From Xylaria sp. FL1777 (lineage: Eukaryota > Ascomycota > Sordariomycetes > Xylariales > Xylariaceae): a DNA stretch of 64,000 bases. A model generated the notes under the pieces. That model saw only the letters and a program-made list of their open reading frames with translations. It had not been told where the DNA came from and ran no database searches. Each line of letters begins with the position of its first letter. Position 1 is the first letter of the stretch. Made by a program: the position numbers and the translations under genes. Below are positions 37,824-49,759 of this stretch, piece after piece. The stretch is taken from NCBI GenBank assembly GCA_022578965.1, contig MU400590.1, forward strand, positions 62,001-126,000, given 5' to 3'.

Positions 37824-38326
37824 ATGTCTGGCTCAACACAACCCATTCCAGTCATTTTATGTGGCAAGACTCTGGAGGTTGGTGAGAAAGTTACATCGAT
37901 GATTAAGCCAGAGATTGAGGGTTTGTATCATACCTATCCTACTATACTCCTAGACTGATCAATTTCGGCATAGTCATTCAGTTCATCAATTCATTCGAGG
38001 ACGCTAAAATCAATTTTCCTGGCCTTCTAGCTGGGCACGGACCGATCTTGCAAATCTCGAATAGTATTGGTAGCCGTAACTTCGCTCGGCTCCCTCGAGG
38101 TATAATCTTTGGGCGAGCATTCGACCCTGAAGAGGTGAAGGAGCTCAATCGCCTTTTTCGCGACACTGGTAGTTCACCCGTGGCGTGGATTGCAGGAGAC
38201 CCCTCCATCACACCCCCAGCTCATCCCGGACCAGGTTATGCAGAGAAGGCAGCCCAGAACGTCACAAAAGCACTTCGGAGGTGGATTGATGACGGGGCCA
38301 AGAATAGGGATATTATCTATTATTGA
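37824..38326 (+). CDS. Conserved small fungal protein of unknown function
   Basis: Two exons, 37824-37920 and 37974-38326, give 149 aa; the intron (53 bp) has the less common donor GTTTGT, a good branch site (GACTGATC) and a TAG acceptor. The protein opens IPVILCGKTLEVGEKV, like the first strand of a Rossmann-type fold, and continues PRGIIFGRAFDPEEVKEL and PVAWIAGDPS. It ends with an amphipathic helix (AEKAAQNVTKALRRW). I recall similar 140-160 aa proteins in many ascomycetes, annotated only as hypothetical. No signal peptide or membrane segment is seen. Its divergent arrangement with the MDR enzyme allows co-regulation, which the sequence alone cannot show. Function unknown. Confidence 0.7.
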
Positions 38327-40028
38327 TTGACAGCACTAGAGCAGTGGTCTACTCTTGGATGTATCTAGATGTTGGTCCCTTCCCGAGTCAGGTGGTGAGA
38401 GAGAGAACCCCATGCCGTCTAGTGAATGAGTAAGCATACTGAAACTAGGTGGAATCGTCAATTGTTCATGTGGTGATGTGTATTGTGTTAGAGCATGAGC
38501 GGTAGTTCAATATCAGCTGCCTATTTATGTCTCCTGTATCCTCATCGATTTCGGACTTACAATTGTTACCAGCAATGGGGCCTAGTGTCGCCGTCCCTTT
38601 CTGCGTGAGATTATCTGGGATATGCTTCATAGGCTCTACCGTGGCGGTGATAAACTGCGCCTGGAAGAACCTATGCGACGGCCGAGTCGACAGCGTAGAC
38701 GCTACTCGCTCGCCGTGAACAGCTCCACGGATCCGGTCGCCCTTGTTGCACTTGGTGACACTGTCGCCGACAGTTCCTCCGACTTAGCACGGAGAGCAGC
38801 TTGGTGAACTGCGGAACCGTTGATGACGTCAAATAGGTGCGTTATAAGTCTACATATACCTACCTACATAGACCTAGGTAGGTACTCAGTATGCTGTAGG
38901 TATAGCGCATTTAGTGATTATATATAGGTAGGTACCTTAGGTACCTAGGTACGTAGCTATTGATAAGTACCTAATGTACAGTGGGCAATTGCCAGTAACA
39001 TTACCTACTTCGTATGCCAAGACCTAAGACGTTTATAAAACTGCGCATCATTTTATGTAGGTATGTATATATACATACCTACCTACATAATAACCACATT
39101 TAAGGCTGAAATTTAAGTGATAATATCTATCTAGGTAATCTAACCATTCTAAGGCATGACCTACTTTAGTTAGCTCCTCTAACCAAATGCACTGCATCAT
39201 GCTTAGCGATATGAGCTTAAAACTCGACTACGCATCTTTGTTAAGTATACTTGCATATGCAGTACTCAGGGAGGCTTGAGATAAGGACCTAGGTCATGCC
39301 AAATACCTACTTACAAATAGGTATGTACTCTGCTAATAGCCTCGACTAGCAAATAGCAATATACTTAAGTAGCTGTTAGGAATCACTCCAATTTGCGAAT
39401 TAATGTTTCGGTTCCAGGTACTATGTACAGGAGGTACCTCTTAGGTACTTATACTTAACCACTATACCTCTTGGAGCTACAATTCGTATTCGTTACACAT
39501 CTCTCTTAGGACTTTAGGTATGTACCGAGGTAAATATAAATACTTACTTAAATTTAACTCTTTTCCCCTTCACCTTTTTCTGCTGTTTCTCCTTAGTTTA
39601 AGCAGTCCTAGGCCAACACAAAAAGCCCTTATCACTTTAGTTATAAAGCGTAAAAAGTGGCTTGCTACAACCTGCTCTCTTCAATACAAATACTAATACC
39701 ATCAAACCAAAGTTCTGAAGTGTGCCGTAGACAAGTGACCTACCTCTACACTGCTACATACCTCTAACATAGGTACAGGTACTTACTTAACACTTCGGCC
39801 CACAACAGACAAAGGATTCTCACTCAGCACCAACAACGAAGGAGAGACAGTACTTCTACTGTGATAAAATATCCAAAACCCCCACGTCTGTTGGTTCGAT
39901 GCTGTCTGAGCCTGCCTTTCTCTTTCCCCAGTATTCTCAATATATTCCTCATGGCCTTAAAACATTGAATTAACTGTCTCTCTGGATCATCGCAGTACTA
40001 TACGTCTACATCCCCCCGGCGCTCCAAA
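38327..40028. other. Intergenic region rich in TACCTA words
   Basis: No gene supported. Two repeat blocks (38855-39080 and about 39410-39540) dominate; the last 200 bases should hold the P450 promoter. Confidence 0.5.
38855..39080. repeat. TACCTAGGTA-type palindromic word block
   Basis: Contains TACCTACCTACATAG, CCTAGGTAGGTAC, TAGGTACCTAGGTACGTA and, near 39062, an inverted pair around TATATATA with arms GTATG/CATAC and TACCTACCTACATAA after it. Confidence 0.75.
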
Positions 40029-41836
40029 ATGCTTTTACTCCTTTTTGTCGCGGGCGCGACTTTATTAGCCTCGTATTTCTATACTAGGCTGAGATATCTA
40101 CGCTTCACTCAATATGCGCATATCCCACAACTCCCGCCTCACCTCATCTGGGGCCATCTCAAAGCCCTTGGTGAATGGACGCAGCGCGGAATACCAGATC
40201 GCCACACAGGTATGCTTCCAAGTCAATTCCACGAGAGGTTCACTAACCTTTGCGCAGACAAGGTCTTCGAGGAGATGTGGATATCACTGGGACGCCCTCC
40301 TCTTATGCTTGTGGATCTTCGACCTATTAACCCCCCCGTGCTTATCGTTCCTACTCATGACATTGCTGAACAGATATCGAAGCCCACCCAGCTTTTCCCT
40401 CTCAGCACTCCCAAATCGCCAACCTACATGCATATGATTCCAATGATAGGAGAGTCTTCAATCTTGGGCAAGGAAGTGAGTGTAAACGGACCACTGTTGT
40501 GAGGTTATACTAATCATAAGCACTGCTAGGGTGATGACTGGAAAGATATCCGCAAGAGGTATAATCCAGGCTTCACCGGCCAACATCTCTGGCGACTCTT
40601 GCCCCTCATACTTGAAAAGATGGAGCCGTTCTGCAACTATCTAGATGAATTTTCTGCTACAAAAGAGGAGTTTTCGATGGAGAGGCTCATTTCTAACTTG
40701 ACCTTTGACGTCATCGGTGCGGCCGTAATGGACGTCGATCTGCATGCTCAGAATATGGACCGTTCAAAGCAAGGGGAGTTAATTGGGCTGTTTGGGGACC
40801 TTGTTCGCACGTATATCGACGACAATAACTTCCCATGGTGGCTCAAACCACTTACTGCATTAAAGAGAAATCGATTAGCTAAGCGCATTGATTGGCTTGT
40901 TAAACAGACAATTCGGCAGAAGTACGCGCAGGTCAAAGAAGAAGTTGAAGGGAATAGATACGGAAGCATTCTCGCACTCAGTTTCCAGGATACCGAATCA
41001 TTAACTGATGAGCTTCTGTCAGAAACGTCGGACCAAGTGCGCAGCTTTCTTTTTGCGGGGCATGACACCAATAGCAGTATGTTGCAGTGGGCGTTCTACG
41101 AGCTCAGCCGGAACCCCCATGCGCTAAAAGCCGTACGTAATGAACTCGATGAAGTCCTTGGACCTGACACAGATCCGCGAGCGATCTGTTCTATGCTCGC
41201 GGAGAGAGGTCAACATCTTCTTCCGCGAATGACTTACATCAACGCTGTTATCAAAGAGACACTTCGTTTGCATCCGCCGGCAAGCACCGCTCGTATGTCT
41301 CGGCCTGGAAGCGGCTTCAAAGTGAAGGCAACAAATGGGGAAGAATACCTCTTGGACGGCCTCATTATATACTCGTGCGCAAGTATCATTCACCGAGACC
41401 CGAATGTATTTGGAGATACGGCGGATGACTGGGTACCTGAACGATGGCTTGGCGAGGCAGCTAACAATGTCCCCCCAAGTGCATGGCGGCCATTTGAACG
41501 GGGGCCAAGAAACTGCATCGGGCTAGAGCTTGCGAATCTAGAATCGCGAGTCATCCTCGCTATTGTGGCCCGTAAATATGACTTTATCAAGACAGGATTA
41601 GGTGAATTCGCTCTCGACACCAACGGTCACCCTATCCTTAATAACAAAGGGCAATATCAAGTCAAGTCAGAATTATATAACGTAAGTCTGATTTACATTT
41701 TCTTCATGACCCCTCACTTTACCTCCACAGAGAACATCGGCTTACGATACAATATTTACTTTTGTAGACTCGTAGGATGACATCCCAGCCAGTAGACGGG
41801 ACAATCATCAGGGTTAAGCTAGCTATTACGCCATGA
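40029..41836 (+). CDS. Cytochrome P450 monooxygenase
   Basis: Four exons (40029-40209, 40258-40475, 40530-41681, 41768-41836) encode 539 aa. The N-terminus MLLLLFVAGATLLASYFY is a membrane anchor, so the enzyme should sit on the endoplasmic reticulum. Motifs in order: I-helix AGHDTNSS (about 309-316), ExxR in KETLRLHPP (Glu376, Arg379), ERWLG, and the heme-binding loop FERGPRNCIG with Cys462. The last exon was found by frame: splicing at TTTGTAG (41767) gives SELYNTRRMTSQPVDGTIIRVKLA, a normal P450 C-terminus, whereas read-through ends early. It belongs to the class II fungal P450s; the substrate cannot be predicted. There is no visible biosynthetic partner beside it apart from the MetE-like gene 1.7 kb downstream. 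Confidence 0.9.
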
Positions 41837-43563
41837 GTCGCTCTACCGTAGCCTCAGTATGTGCACGAATTGAGTAAGAGAACTAGTAGGGATTAGAATG
41901 AAGGAAACGAAGGGTTAATGATAACTTCTGATCTATAATGCAATGTCTCGGCGTCAGTTTGACTTGTTTAAAAATGGGTTACACATTATGGAGAGCTAAC
42001 TAGCAGTATTCCACGACCAAAGGCTGATTGGCAGCATATTATCAAGCATCCTAGTTATGTGGTGATATACTGCGATGCTCAGTGCTGGGAGATATAGATA
42101 GATGGCATCCCTACCTATGTAGGTAAGTATCTGTCGAGGCTGATCTACCGGCTACGAGATATCAAATGCTCCCGAGTCAGCAGTCCAATACAAATGTTGT
42201 ACTCATGGCAGTAAGAGTAACTCGTCGGCGCGGGATCTCTCGCGGGTGGCCCATCCGCGCTATCTACCTGTACACGTAGGTACGTGCAGTAGTGAGGCTA
42301 ACCGTTTGTTGTACCTACGGAAGGTCAACGCGAACTGGAAGGTTTAAGCGAAAACGCACGAGCTCAATACCACGTTCAACATAGACTGTCCTAACAAGCC
42401 TACTACATATTCAGCTGTCACTAATCTGAGTCATAGATGTACCTAACTTTAATAGATACTACTATTTTAAAGACTAGCTAGGCAACTAAAAAAGACTAAT
42501 AAAACCTTTCACTATTACAAAGAGAGCCCTTTGATATATATATTATTAACCCTGTTATATTCTTTTTTCATTCCCCTACTTGGTCAGTTTTCAGAGTACC
42601 GGTAGTAGAGTTGGAACCTACCTACTTAGTATTGTCTTTTAGTGCAGACGATCCTTTAGGCACCTATACTACATACGCATACTATCCTTTTGTACGGTGT
42701 CTACAGGGATGTAATGCAGTTGGTCTACATGTAAATGCTTACCTAAGTAGGCAGGTACTTTATGCAAGTGGTTACGCAGTAGTTTTTCTCTTGTCCACGT
42801 CTACTAGTGTGGCAACCTAGCGAGATTGTTACATGGAGAACTTGAATCTTTGCATACGCAGTATATAGTTTCTGGCTCTCGGAAAATCTTTGGTTGGAGG
42901 TTTTCTGCGTTACGGAGCAAAGAAACACTAAAATCGAGATGAATACGTAGTAGAATAGAAGAACAAGAAAAGGGAAAACAGCGTGCCCAAAAGGGTTAGT
43001 TGCGTCGAGGAGGGTTAATTATGTACCTTGTAATTTTAAGCCGGCTCTATTTAGCCACAGGCCTAGCCACCCGAACAGCCACCCGTACAGACCTAACCCC
43101 CTTTCCATGGCTAGGTTGGTCAGTTAGTCAAGGTCAGTCTGTTGTATGGCTAGCAGAAAACCTCCAGCCTCTTTTGTAATATACATTCTCCGTAACCTGT
43201 GTAGGTCGTGGCATATACCTAGGTTTACTTCCTTAGCTTATCATTAAAGTGTATTACCAGTAAACACCACACGACACCGCAGGCACAACGTCGTGACAAT
43301 AATAGTAGATGTGTTCTGGAAGCACAGCTAATTCTGTGGCAATCCATGTTGTTGTTCGTTGTATTGACGGCCATTTTAGCCTGGTCGACTAGTCCGGATG
43401 ACCCGGCTCTAGGTGGCCTTAGGAGGTTCGAGGTCAATTAATAGACATAGAAGCAATCTCCTGCCTCTACATCCTTACCTGTTTACCTAGAATTCACGTT
43501 CATCGGAAATCTCACTTCTCATTCACATACCGGCTCGAATACTACATCAACTGCTAAGTTAGG
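41837..43563. other. Intergenic region
   Basis: No gene supported; scattered TACCTA words near 42110 and 42270. Confidence 0.5.
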
Positions 43564-44622
43564 ATGAAGCCCACCGGAGTGCTAATGGTTGGCAGCGTTC
43601 CCGGCGCCTCGCCGCAGGAGGTCTTCACTCGCTTGAATGACTCACTTCCTGGTCGCTTGCAAGCTGTACCGGATGGGGAGACCGGTGAGCGATGGAACTA
43701 TATCGGATGGCAACTAGACCGCTTTCCCCCTGTAGCCCGGCGAAATGAACTAGGAGGGACGCCACTGCCCGAGTCTGCATCTGAACGACCGACGTTTACG
43801 CTAGCCGACATCAAACCAACAGCGTACGATGAGGTGGCCTTGTCATCTTACGCCGAGTTCAAACGACTCCGTCAGCAAAATATCATTCCGCCCAATGTGC
43901 GCTTTCAGATTGGCCTGCCTTCTCCGTATAACGTCTTGATTGGCCACGTGAAACCGGAGCTAGTCAATGATATTGAGCCGTTATATGAACAACGTTTTGC
44001 GGAATCCATCGATCGTATCGTGACAGGCATTCCTCATGAGGATGTAGTGATTCAATGGGACTTGTGCTTCGAGATGACAGCACTTGAATTTGATCGAGGA
44101 CGGCTCCTCGATACGCGACATCAAGCCTATTTTTCATCACCCAACGGGCCACTACAAGGTCTTGTAGACCGCGTCGTACGGCTGTCGGAGCGTATTCCCA
44201 AAGATGTAAAACTTGCCTTCCATCTCTGCTACGGTGATCTGCGGCACAAGCATTTTATTGAACCCCAGGATACATCGCTCCTGGTCGAGCTCGCCAACGC
44301 CCTGATCGCCCATAAGACCCTCGGCTCGCGAACTGAATGGATTCACCTACCAGTGCCAAAAGAGCGAACGGATCCAGATTACTTCGCACCTCTGACCGGT
44401 CTCATGCTGGAAAGCTCCGGCTCCAAACCACCGCACCTCTATCTTGGTGTAGTGCATGCTAATGACGAAGCCGGAACAAAGAAACGCATCGAGGCCGCAC
44501 AGGCTAGTGTCCGAATTCCCTTCGGTGTAGCTACAGAATGCGGCTTAGGCAGAACCCCACCCGAAGAGATTGATAGTATCCTACAGATCAGTAGGGAGGT
44601 CACTGCGGAGCGCAAACAATAG
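43564..44622 (+). CDS. MetE/UROD-superfamily protein (methionine synthase C-terminal-like)
   Basis: A single-exon gene of 352 aa. The segments VPDGETGERWNYIGWQ, FEMTALEF, KLAFHLCYGDLRHKHF and FGVATECGLGR match the stand-alone fungal proteins of the UROD/MetE-like superfamily, related to the C-terminal barrel of cobalamin-independent methionine synthase. That barrel holds zinc with His, Cys, Glu and Cys. His220 and Cys222 (HLCYG) and Cys326 (TECGLGR) are conserved here, so a zinc-thiolate chemistry is plausible. The N-terminal folate-binding half of true methionine synthase (about 750 aa) is absent. The physiological methyl or thiol transfer reaction of these proteins is not established to my knowledge. 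The start is the first ATG, with MKPTGVLMVGSVPGA matching the expected first strand. Confidence 0.8.
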   Translation: MKPTGVLMVGSVPGASPQEVFTRLNDSLPGRLQAVPDGETGERWNYIGWQLDRFPPVARRNELGGTPLPESASERPTFTLADIKPTAYDEVALSSYAEFKRLRQQNIIPPNVRFQIGLPSPYNVLIGHVKPELVNDIEPLYEQRFAESIDRIVTGIPHEDVVIQWDLCFEMTALEFDRGRLLDTRHQAYFSSPNGPLQGLVDRVVRLSERIPKDVKLAFHLCYGDLRHKHFIEPQDTSLLVELANALIAHKTLGSRTEWIHLPVPKERTDPDYFAPLTGLMLESSGSKPPHLYLGVVHANDEAGTKKRIEAAQASVRIPFGVATECGLGRTPPEEIDSILQISREVTAERKQ

Positions 44623-45786
44623 AACTTGTGAACATATGGTGCACGGCCATGGTATTGAGGCAGACGCACACAGCCTGTCAGGGACTAGGGTCGCAGCAGG
44701 GGAGAAGCAGCTTAGTTGTGGGGAGACAGTCTAGTATTTACTATATAAAGCTGAGTTCCCTCCCAATACTTCTTGGGGGAACTCAGGAATCAACAATATT
44801 GAGCCCTTACCCATAACTACGACCTAGTAGCTACCCTTCAGTAACCCAACTTCACTCTGGAGACAAACACCTCTGACGCAGCCATTCTCGAGTTCCATGT
44901 AGTAGAGCCTTAGTATGCAATAAGCCAACGTTTAAACAACGTACTGTGCAAAGTTGCAATGAACTGCTACTCCAACATAGACTAGAAAGGAAGAAGTGGC
45001 ATGAAGTTGATGGAGTATGTCAACGAACTAGGTACCTACTCCCTCGCCAACGACGAGCCCAAGCAAGAAGAGGAGCACTATAAAAGACGGTGAAGAGGAT
45101 GTAGGGACACGCCACAACACGACAAAATGCGATTGGGAGTATTTTGAGATTGGTCTTCGTGAGCATAGAAGCGTTCTCTCAGTCTATCCTGGGTGTTAGC
45201 ATCTTGTTTACTTCCAGTGACAAAGATCCGGAGAAACCAGGTGTATAGCAGTGTAGATTAAGCAAATAGGACGGATATTCTAACTAGCGTGGGCTAGATC
45301 TTTACTGTTAGGTCAATTGCTTTATCATCACATACTGTTGTAGTATTGACCACTTGTTCGCTCCAGTTTATCAACAGGACACTATTTCAGTACGAAGGGG
45401 ATCCGACATCTCGGGAGCTGGCTTCAACAGCTCAGAAGGTTGTAGCATCGGAATCCTTACCTGCAGACACTACAGCACCTTTCCGCGGGTGTATCGGTGC
45501 TTATCTTTTCTTGTAAAGGTGGCTTGTGAAGTCCTACCTGACACATTGGGGCTTTGCGCGGATTGGGTAAGCAGTGTGAATGTCTGGGTAATTGTGATTA
45601 ATTGTGCCATAATTGCCAATGTAACTCTGGCATCTGAGTCTGTTACCATCGTCTTTATCGGGGCCGATTGGAGCTAAATACATCTTTCACCCTGTCAGGT
45701 GGGCTATAGGAGAGGTGACTAGTTATGGGTCAGAGCAAGAAGCTGGATGAGCTTAACCCGGTCTGTGATGAACATGTTCTGATTCT
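44623..45786. other. Intergenic region before the HET pseudogene
   Basis: No gene supported. The open frame at 45354-45677 shows no motif. Confidence 0.5.
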
Positions 45787-47434
45787 ATGAACCTGCTTGA
45801 AGCAGAGACTATACGCGTTCTTGAAACACTTCCAGGAAATCGTGGCGACTCGATCGTCTGCAGACTCCGGAGCCATTCTCTTAAACCGACCACAGGAAGC
45901 CCGTTGAACAATACCTGGCCTGGCTATGAAGCTGTCTCCTACGTCTGGTCTCCTGATCTGCTAGGAAATGGCATAACCACAGTGCCTGAGATCATATAAG
46001 TCGTCAACTCACATCAAAGTCACTTGGTAGTATCGTTCTCCGTTTCGTGGAACTTCAAGCCTACCCTAGAGCATATGGGATCAACACATAGTTCAAGGGT
46101 GGTCTGGGTAGACCAGCACGAAACCTTAGGACCGAAGGAAAAGGCAATGCAACAGCTACCTAAAGCCCCTATCCGGCAGCTACTGCTGATGTCTGATATG
46201 TACACCAAGGCAACGCAAGTGGTGGCGTGAATGGGGGAGCTCTATACTTTGAGACCGCTCTTTGATTTGGGACTTAAGCATGCTTCCCCTGGCACCCACT
46301 TAACTCTGGAACAAGAGTCAACGATCCGGGACTTTGCCAACTGGAGTCGTGTTTGGATTGTCCAGGAAATGATTCTGGCGCCAACAGTGGAAACATCTCT
46401 TTAAAGGCAGAATTGTCTCGTCTTCTAATGCGACGACATGGTACTCGAGTACGAGCGACTGTGCGAGATCCCCGATGTCATCGACCCGGAGTACTTAAAC
46501 CCAGCCGATGTGTATAGTATTTTCCCAAAAATTTCTCGAGGTTCTGCTGTGCCAGCAGTGCGGTCAACGATTAGACAGATCCAGCTGTTTCGGGTATAGG
46601 TCTCCGGAGGCCAAGACGGCGGCATACTACGTCCGCGTCATCTGAATCTTGTCCAGTGGCTCCGGAAGTGGCGATGTGGGGAGCCGTTTGATCGTGTCTT
46701 CGGCTTGTATAAGATTGTCCAGATATCGGATTTCGCTCTCGCCCCTGCGGACTACCAGGCTAACGGTGAGCCAGAAGCCGATACTGGGCGTAGTGCATCC
46801 CCGAGAAGCAGTGATACCTCATTTAAGGCGCCCAGACAACAAGAATCCATCTTCATCTACGGGAAGTCGATGTCTAACTACCCTGGAGTGCGTACCACCC
46901 TCTTCGGACTAGGCCAAACCTTCGGAGGACTCGTCGTGAGCAACGCGGGACTACACGGACACCGCGTCATAACGCGCTACCGACTTGGGTTCCCGATTTC
47001 AATTTGCCGAGCACTCGCCACTCACTTATTGAGAGTGTCGGCCTACCCGCTCCTTGGTCGTCTGACGGCGATACCTATAGCGATGACGGGAGAAATCACG
47101 ATGGGACAGAAACGACCGTGTCCCGTGTACCACATGTGGTATGGGATGGCCTCGGGTGTTTATCGGTTCATGGACCTGTGACGAGATCACCAAAGTGGCA
47201 GCCCCCTTCTCCGTGCTGCCTGGAACTGCTACATCGGCAGAGGCTGTCCATAACGAGATGCGCGCGTGGGCCTATGACCCGGACGTATGGGGTCGGATTG
47301 ATACCTGGCGCCGAGTAACGCAGTATGACCATGCGACAGCGAGTGGGTTCGATGGTGCGGTACGGAGGGCGGCCTTCGGCAGCCGTGAGGTACCCGCCTC
47401 GTTATTGGCCCAGGAGTTGGATATTTGTGGGTGA
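45787..47434 (+). pseudogene. Broken HET-domain (heterokaryon incompatibility-type) gene
   Basis: HET-domain proteins trigger cell death on allorecognition. Pieces appear in the right order: IRVLETLPGN with YEAVSYVWSPD (family consensus near YEALSYVWG), then RVVWVDQHETLGPKEKAMQQ (consensus near WIDALCINQ), MSDMYTKATQVVA, NWSRVWIVQEM (consensus near RxWVIQE), then LVQWLRKWRCGEPFDRVFGL (consensus near DPRDKVFALLG) and a C-terminal piece AFGSREVPASLLAQE. The reading is interrupted by a TAA at 45997-45999, a TGA near 46228 where a tryptophan is usual, a TAA near 46401 and at least two frame changes further on. Stops of the TAA/TGA kind in place of CAA/TGG would fit RIP, but base composition is otherwise normal. 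Too damaged to make a full protein. Confidence 0.75.
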
Positions 47435-49759
47435 ATGCTACGCCCACGTTTGAATGGGAAGAATAGTCCTAGAAGGGTGGGAGAGGTGCTGTTCCACCTA
47501 AGAATAAGCCCGACACTGACGAGTAGCAAGAGAAGACCTTTCCACTAGGTTAAAGTCCCATTCATTACTTTTCCAATTTATACCAATTTCATAGGCTAGT
47601 TCTTCGAATTTCAATCAAGGCAAGACAACATTCCCCAAATTAAAGGATTATCATTTCATAGTGCTATTTCTGGTGGCGGGGGAGGTGATAAATAACGCGG
47701 GTTACGGTTGTCTAGCCATATATTCAGCCATCATAGGACCATCCTTGCACAAGTCACTTCTGAATTAACACGCCAATCATTATGTCAGCTTAGGATTATA
47801 CGCCCACGAACACCTTGCCGCTGTGTTTCTTAAATCGGCCAAGGCTACCTACACTAATTATAGCAGTTAAGCACATAATTCAAACGGGATGTTAGATGTA
47901 GTGCTGTCCTAATATCTTAAACAAATTATTCGTCCCCATTACCCGCATACCAGCATTCTGGATTACTCGGCTTAGAGAACTCGAGAGTGAATGTTATCTA
48001 CCCAGGAATATTTGGCCGGTGGCACGAAGATCTCACACTGTAGCTCGAAGCTACAAGTAGCTATCAAGGCAAGATCGCGAAAATTACATGGAAGGGCTGG
48101 TATAGTCACTGAGTTGAACATTTACCTTCTTGAATTGGCCTAGGCAAAATTTATGTGCTGCTATCACTAGAACGCAAGTTCTAACGTCATGTGTAACTTA
48201 GGCCATAGGAGTTGTTGAATAGTTTGAGTCTCAGAATTTAGTTATTTAGTGGGGTCCGAGCCGGTGATTGATTTATAAACAACAATAGAATAAAGAGGGC
48301 AGTAAGCGGACGCTGTGTCGAGCTAATCAATGATAGTACCTCGTCGTCCGTCATCAATGGCACGATTGCGCTCCCTGCTAGACATAAGATAGGTCCAGGC
48401 TCAGAGTGTAATATAATGGAGGGTATAGTATTAGGATAGCTAATTCTAGACCCATTAATATGTGGAGTGTCTTTAAAATAATGCCGCAATAGCGATTCGC
48501 ATAAATGAGTGTTAATCGAAACGTGGGTAGTTATAGTATCTGCGCGTAGGAAGACAATAAGATGGCTGTTTCAAGATTGATAGCAATATTTAATGCATGT
48601 CCATCTAAGTAAGTAGGAAGAGTCATAAAATATTAAAGGAAGAAAGCTGTGTTAATACCAGTGAATCGTAATATGATACTGGTTTGTTATGTATGGCGGG
48701 ACCCTTACTCATGGTATGGGAAGTTTCATAGTATGATAGGCTCAACATCCCTGTGTCTATTGGAATGAAGAGGGCAAATACCGTTTTGAAAATGTTCACA
48801 CCTAATCTAATATACTTAGCTATTCAATATTATTTGTCATGACACTAAGCTTGGCAGACGTACGAACCGGAGTCGGGCTGCTGACCGCTTCCGATTGATG
48901 ATGACAGTATATGCAATTGCGGACAAAATCGATTGATCGAACAGATACTTAGCTCGGCGAAAGCGTTTATCAAGGACCGACCCGAGCAAATTCCATGATG
49001 GTATATTATGAAAAGCGGTCTCATTGGGAATGGGGTGGTGGCACTATTGGTGGGTGGGGTGGAGCTTCGATTGCAACATTTAGTTTAGCAATTGTAACAT
49101 CGGCTTGTTCGGAAATCCTAAACCCCGAGTCCAAGATCTCACCCTAAGAACCTTCAAAATAACTTTCAATTCGATAACCCGCTATCCACGAACTACGAGC
49201 TGAAGTTGTATCACGATGGGAGGCAATACGTTTGAGCTTCGTAATAAGCAATGCCGAAACTTGGAGCCAGACATCGGTTCGACCTCTCAATCTATCAGGC
49301 AAGAGATGTAGTTGCAACGCAACCTGGCGACGCAACTGATGTATAGTGCATGGGTTTGGATCAACAACGCTAATCTTGGTAAGGTGTGATTATCCACTAT
49401 ATAAGGCAGCCATTTTGGGGTATTATTCAGCTACGATCCCGTTGATGTTATAATAGGTTAACAATCAAACCGACAACCGACAACCCGTGTCGGGTATCGG
49501 TATATGACCGTCTTATCATGATTCCACCCACAATACTGCAAAGCTTCGACCGTAGGCACGGACGAACAGTGGATAGAGGGGTGTCTTAGTAGTCTGTGTA
49601 TATATAGGGCCGCTTGGTCTGGTTAGTAAAGTCTGAAGAAGACCTTATTCGCATCACTCAAACCCCGTCTTCGGCTTATAGCAGCACAAATCGTCCCGGG
49701 TGATATAACTTTCCTCAAAGCACAGTATAGCCAGCATTAACTAGGCCGATCCACACAAT
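47435..49759. other. Gene-free stretch
   Basis: 2.3 kb with no supportable gene. A minus-strand frame at 49144-49335 is open but unrecognised. A TATA-like box for the next gene is near 49598. Confidence 0.5.
49598..49606 (+). promoter_or_regulatory. TATA-like box of the sulfotransferase-like gene
   Basis: GTATATATA lies about 155 bases upstream of the start codon at 49760. Confidence 0.35.
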
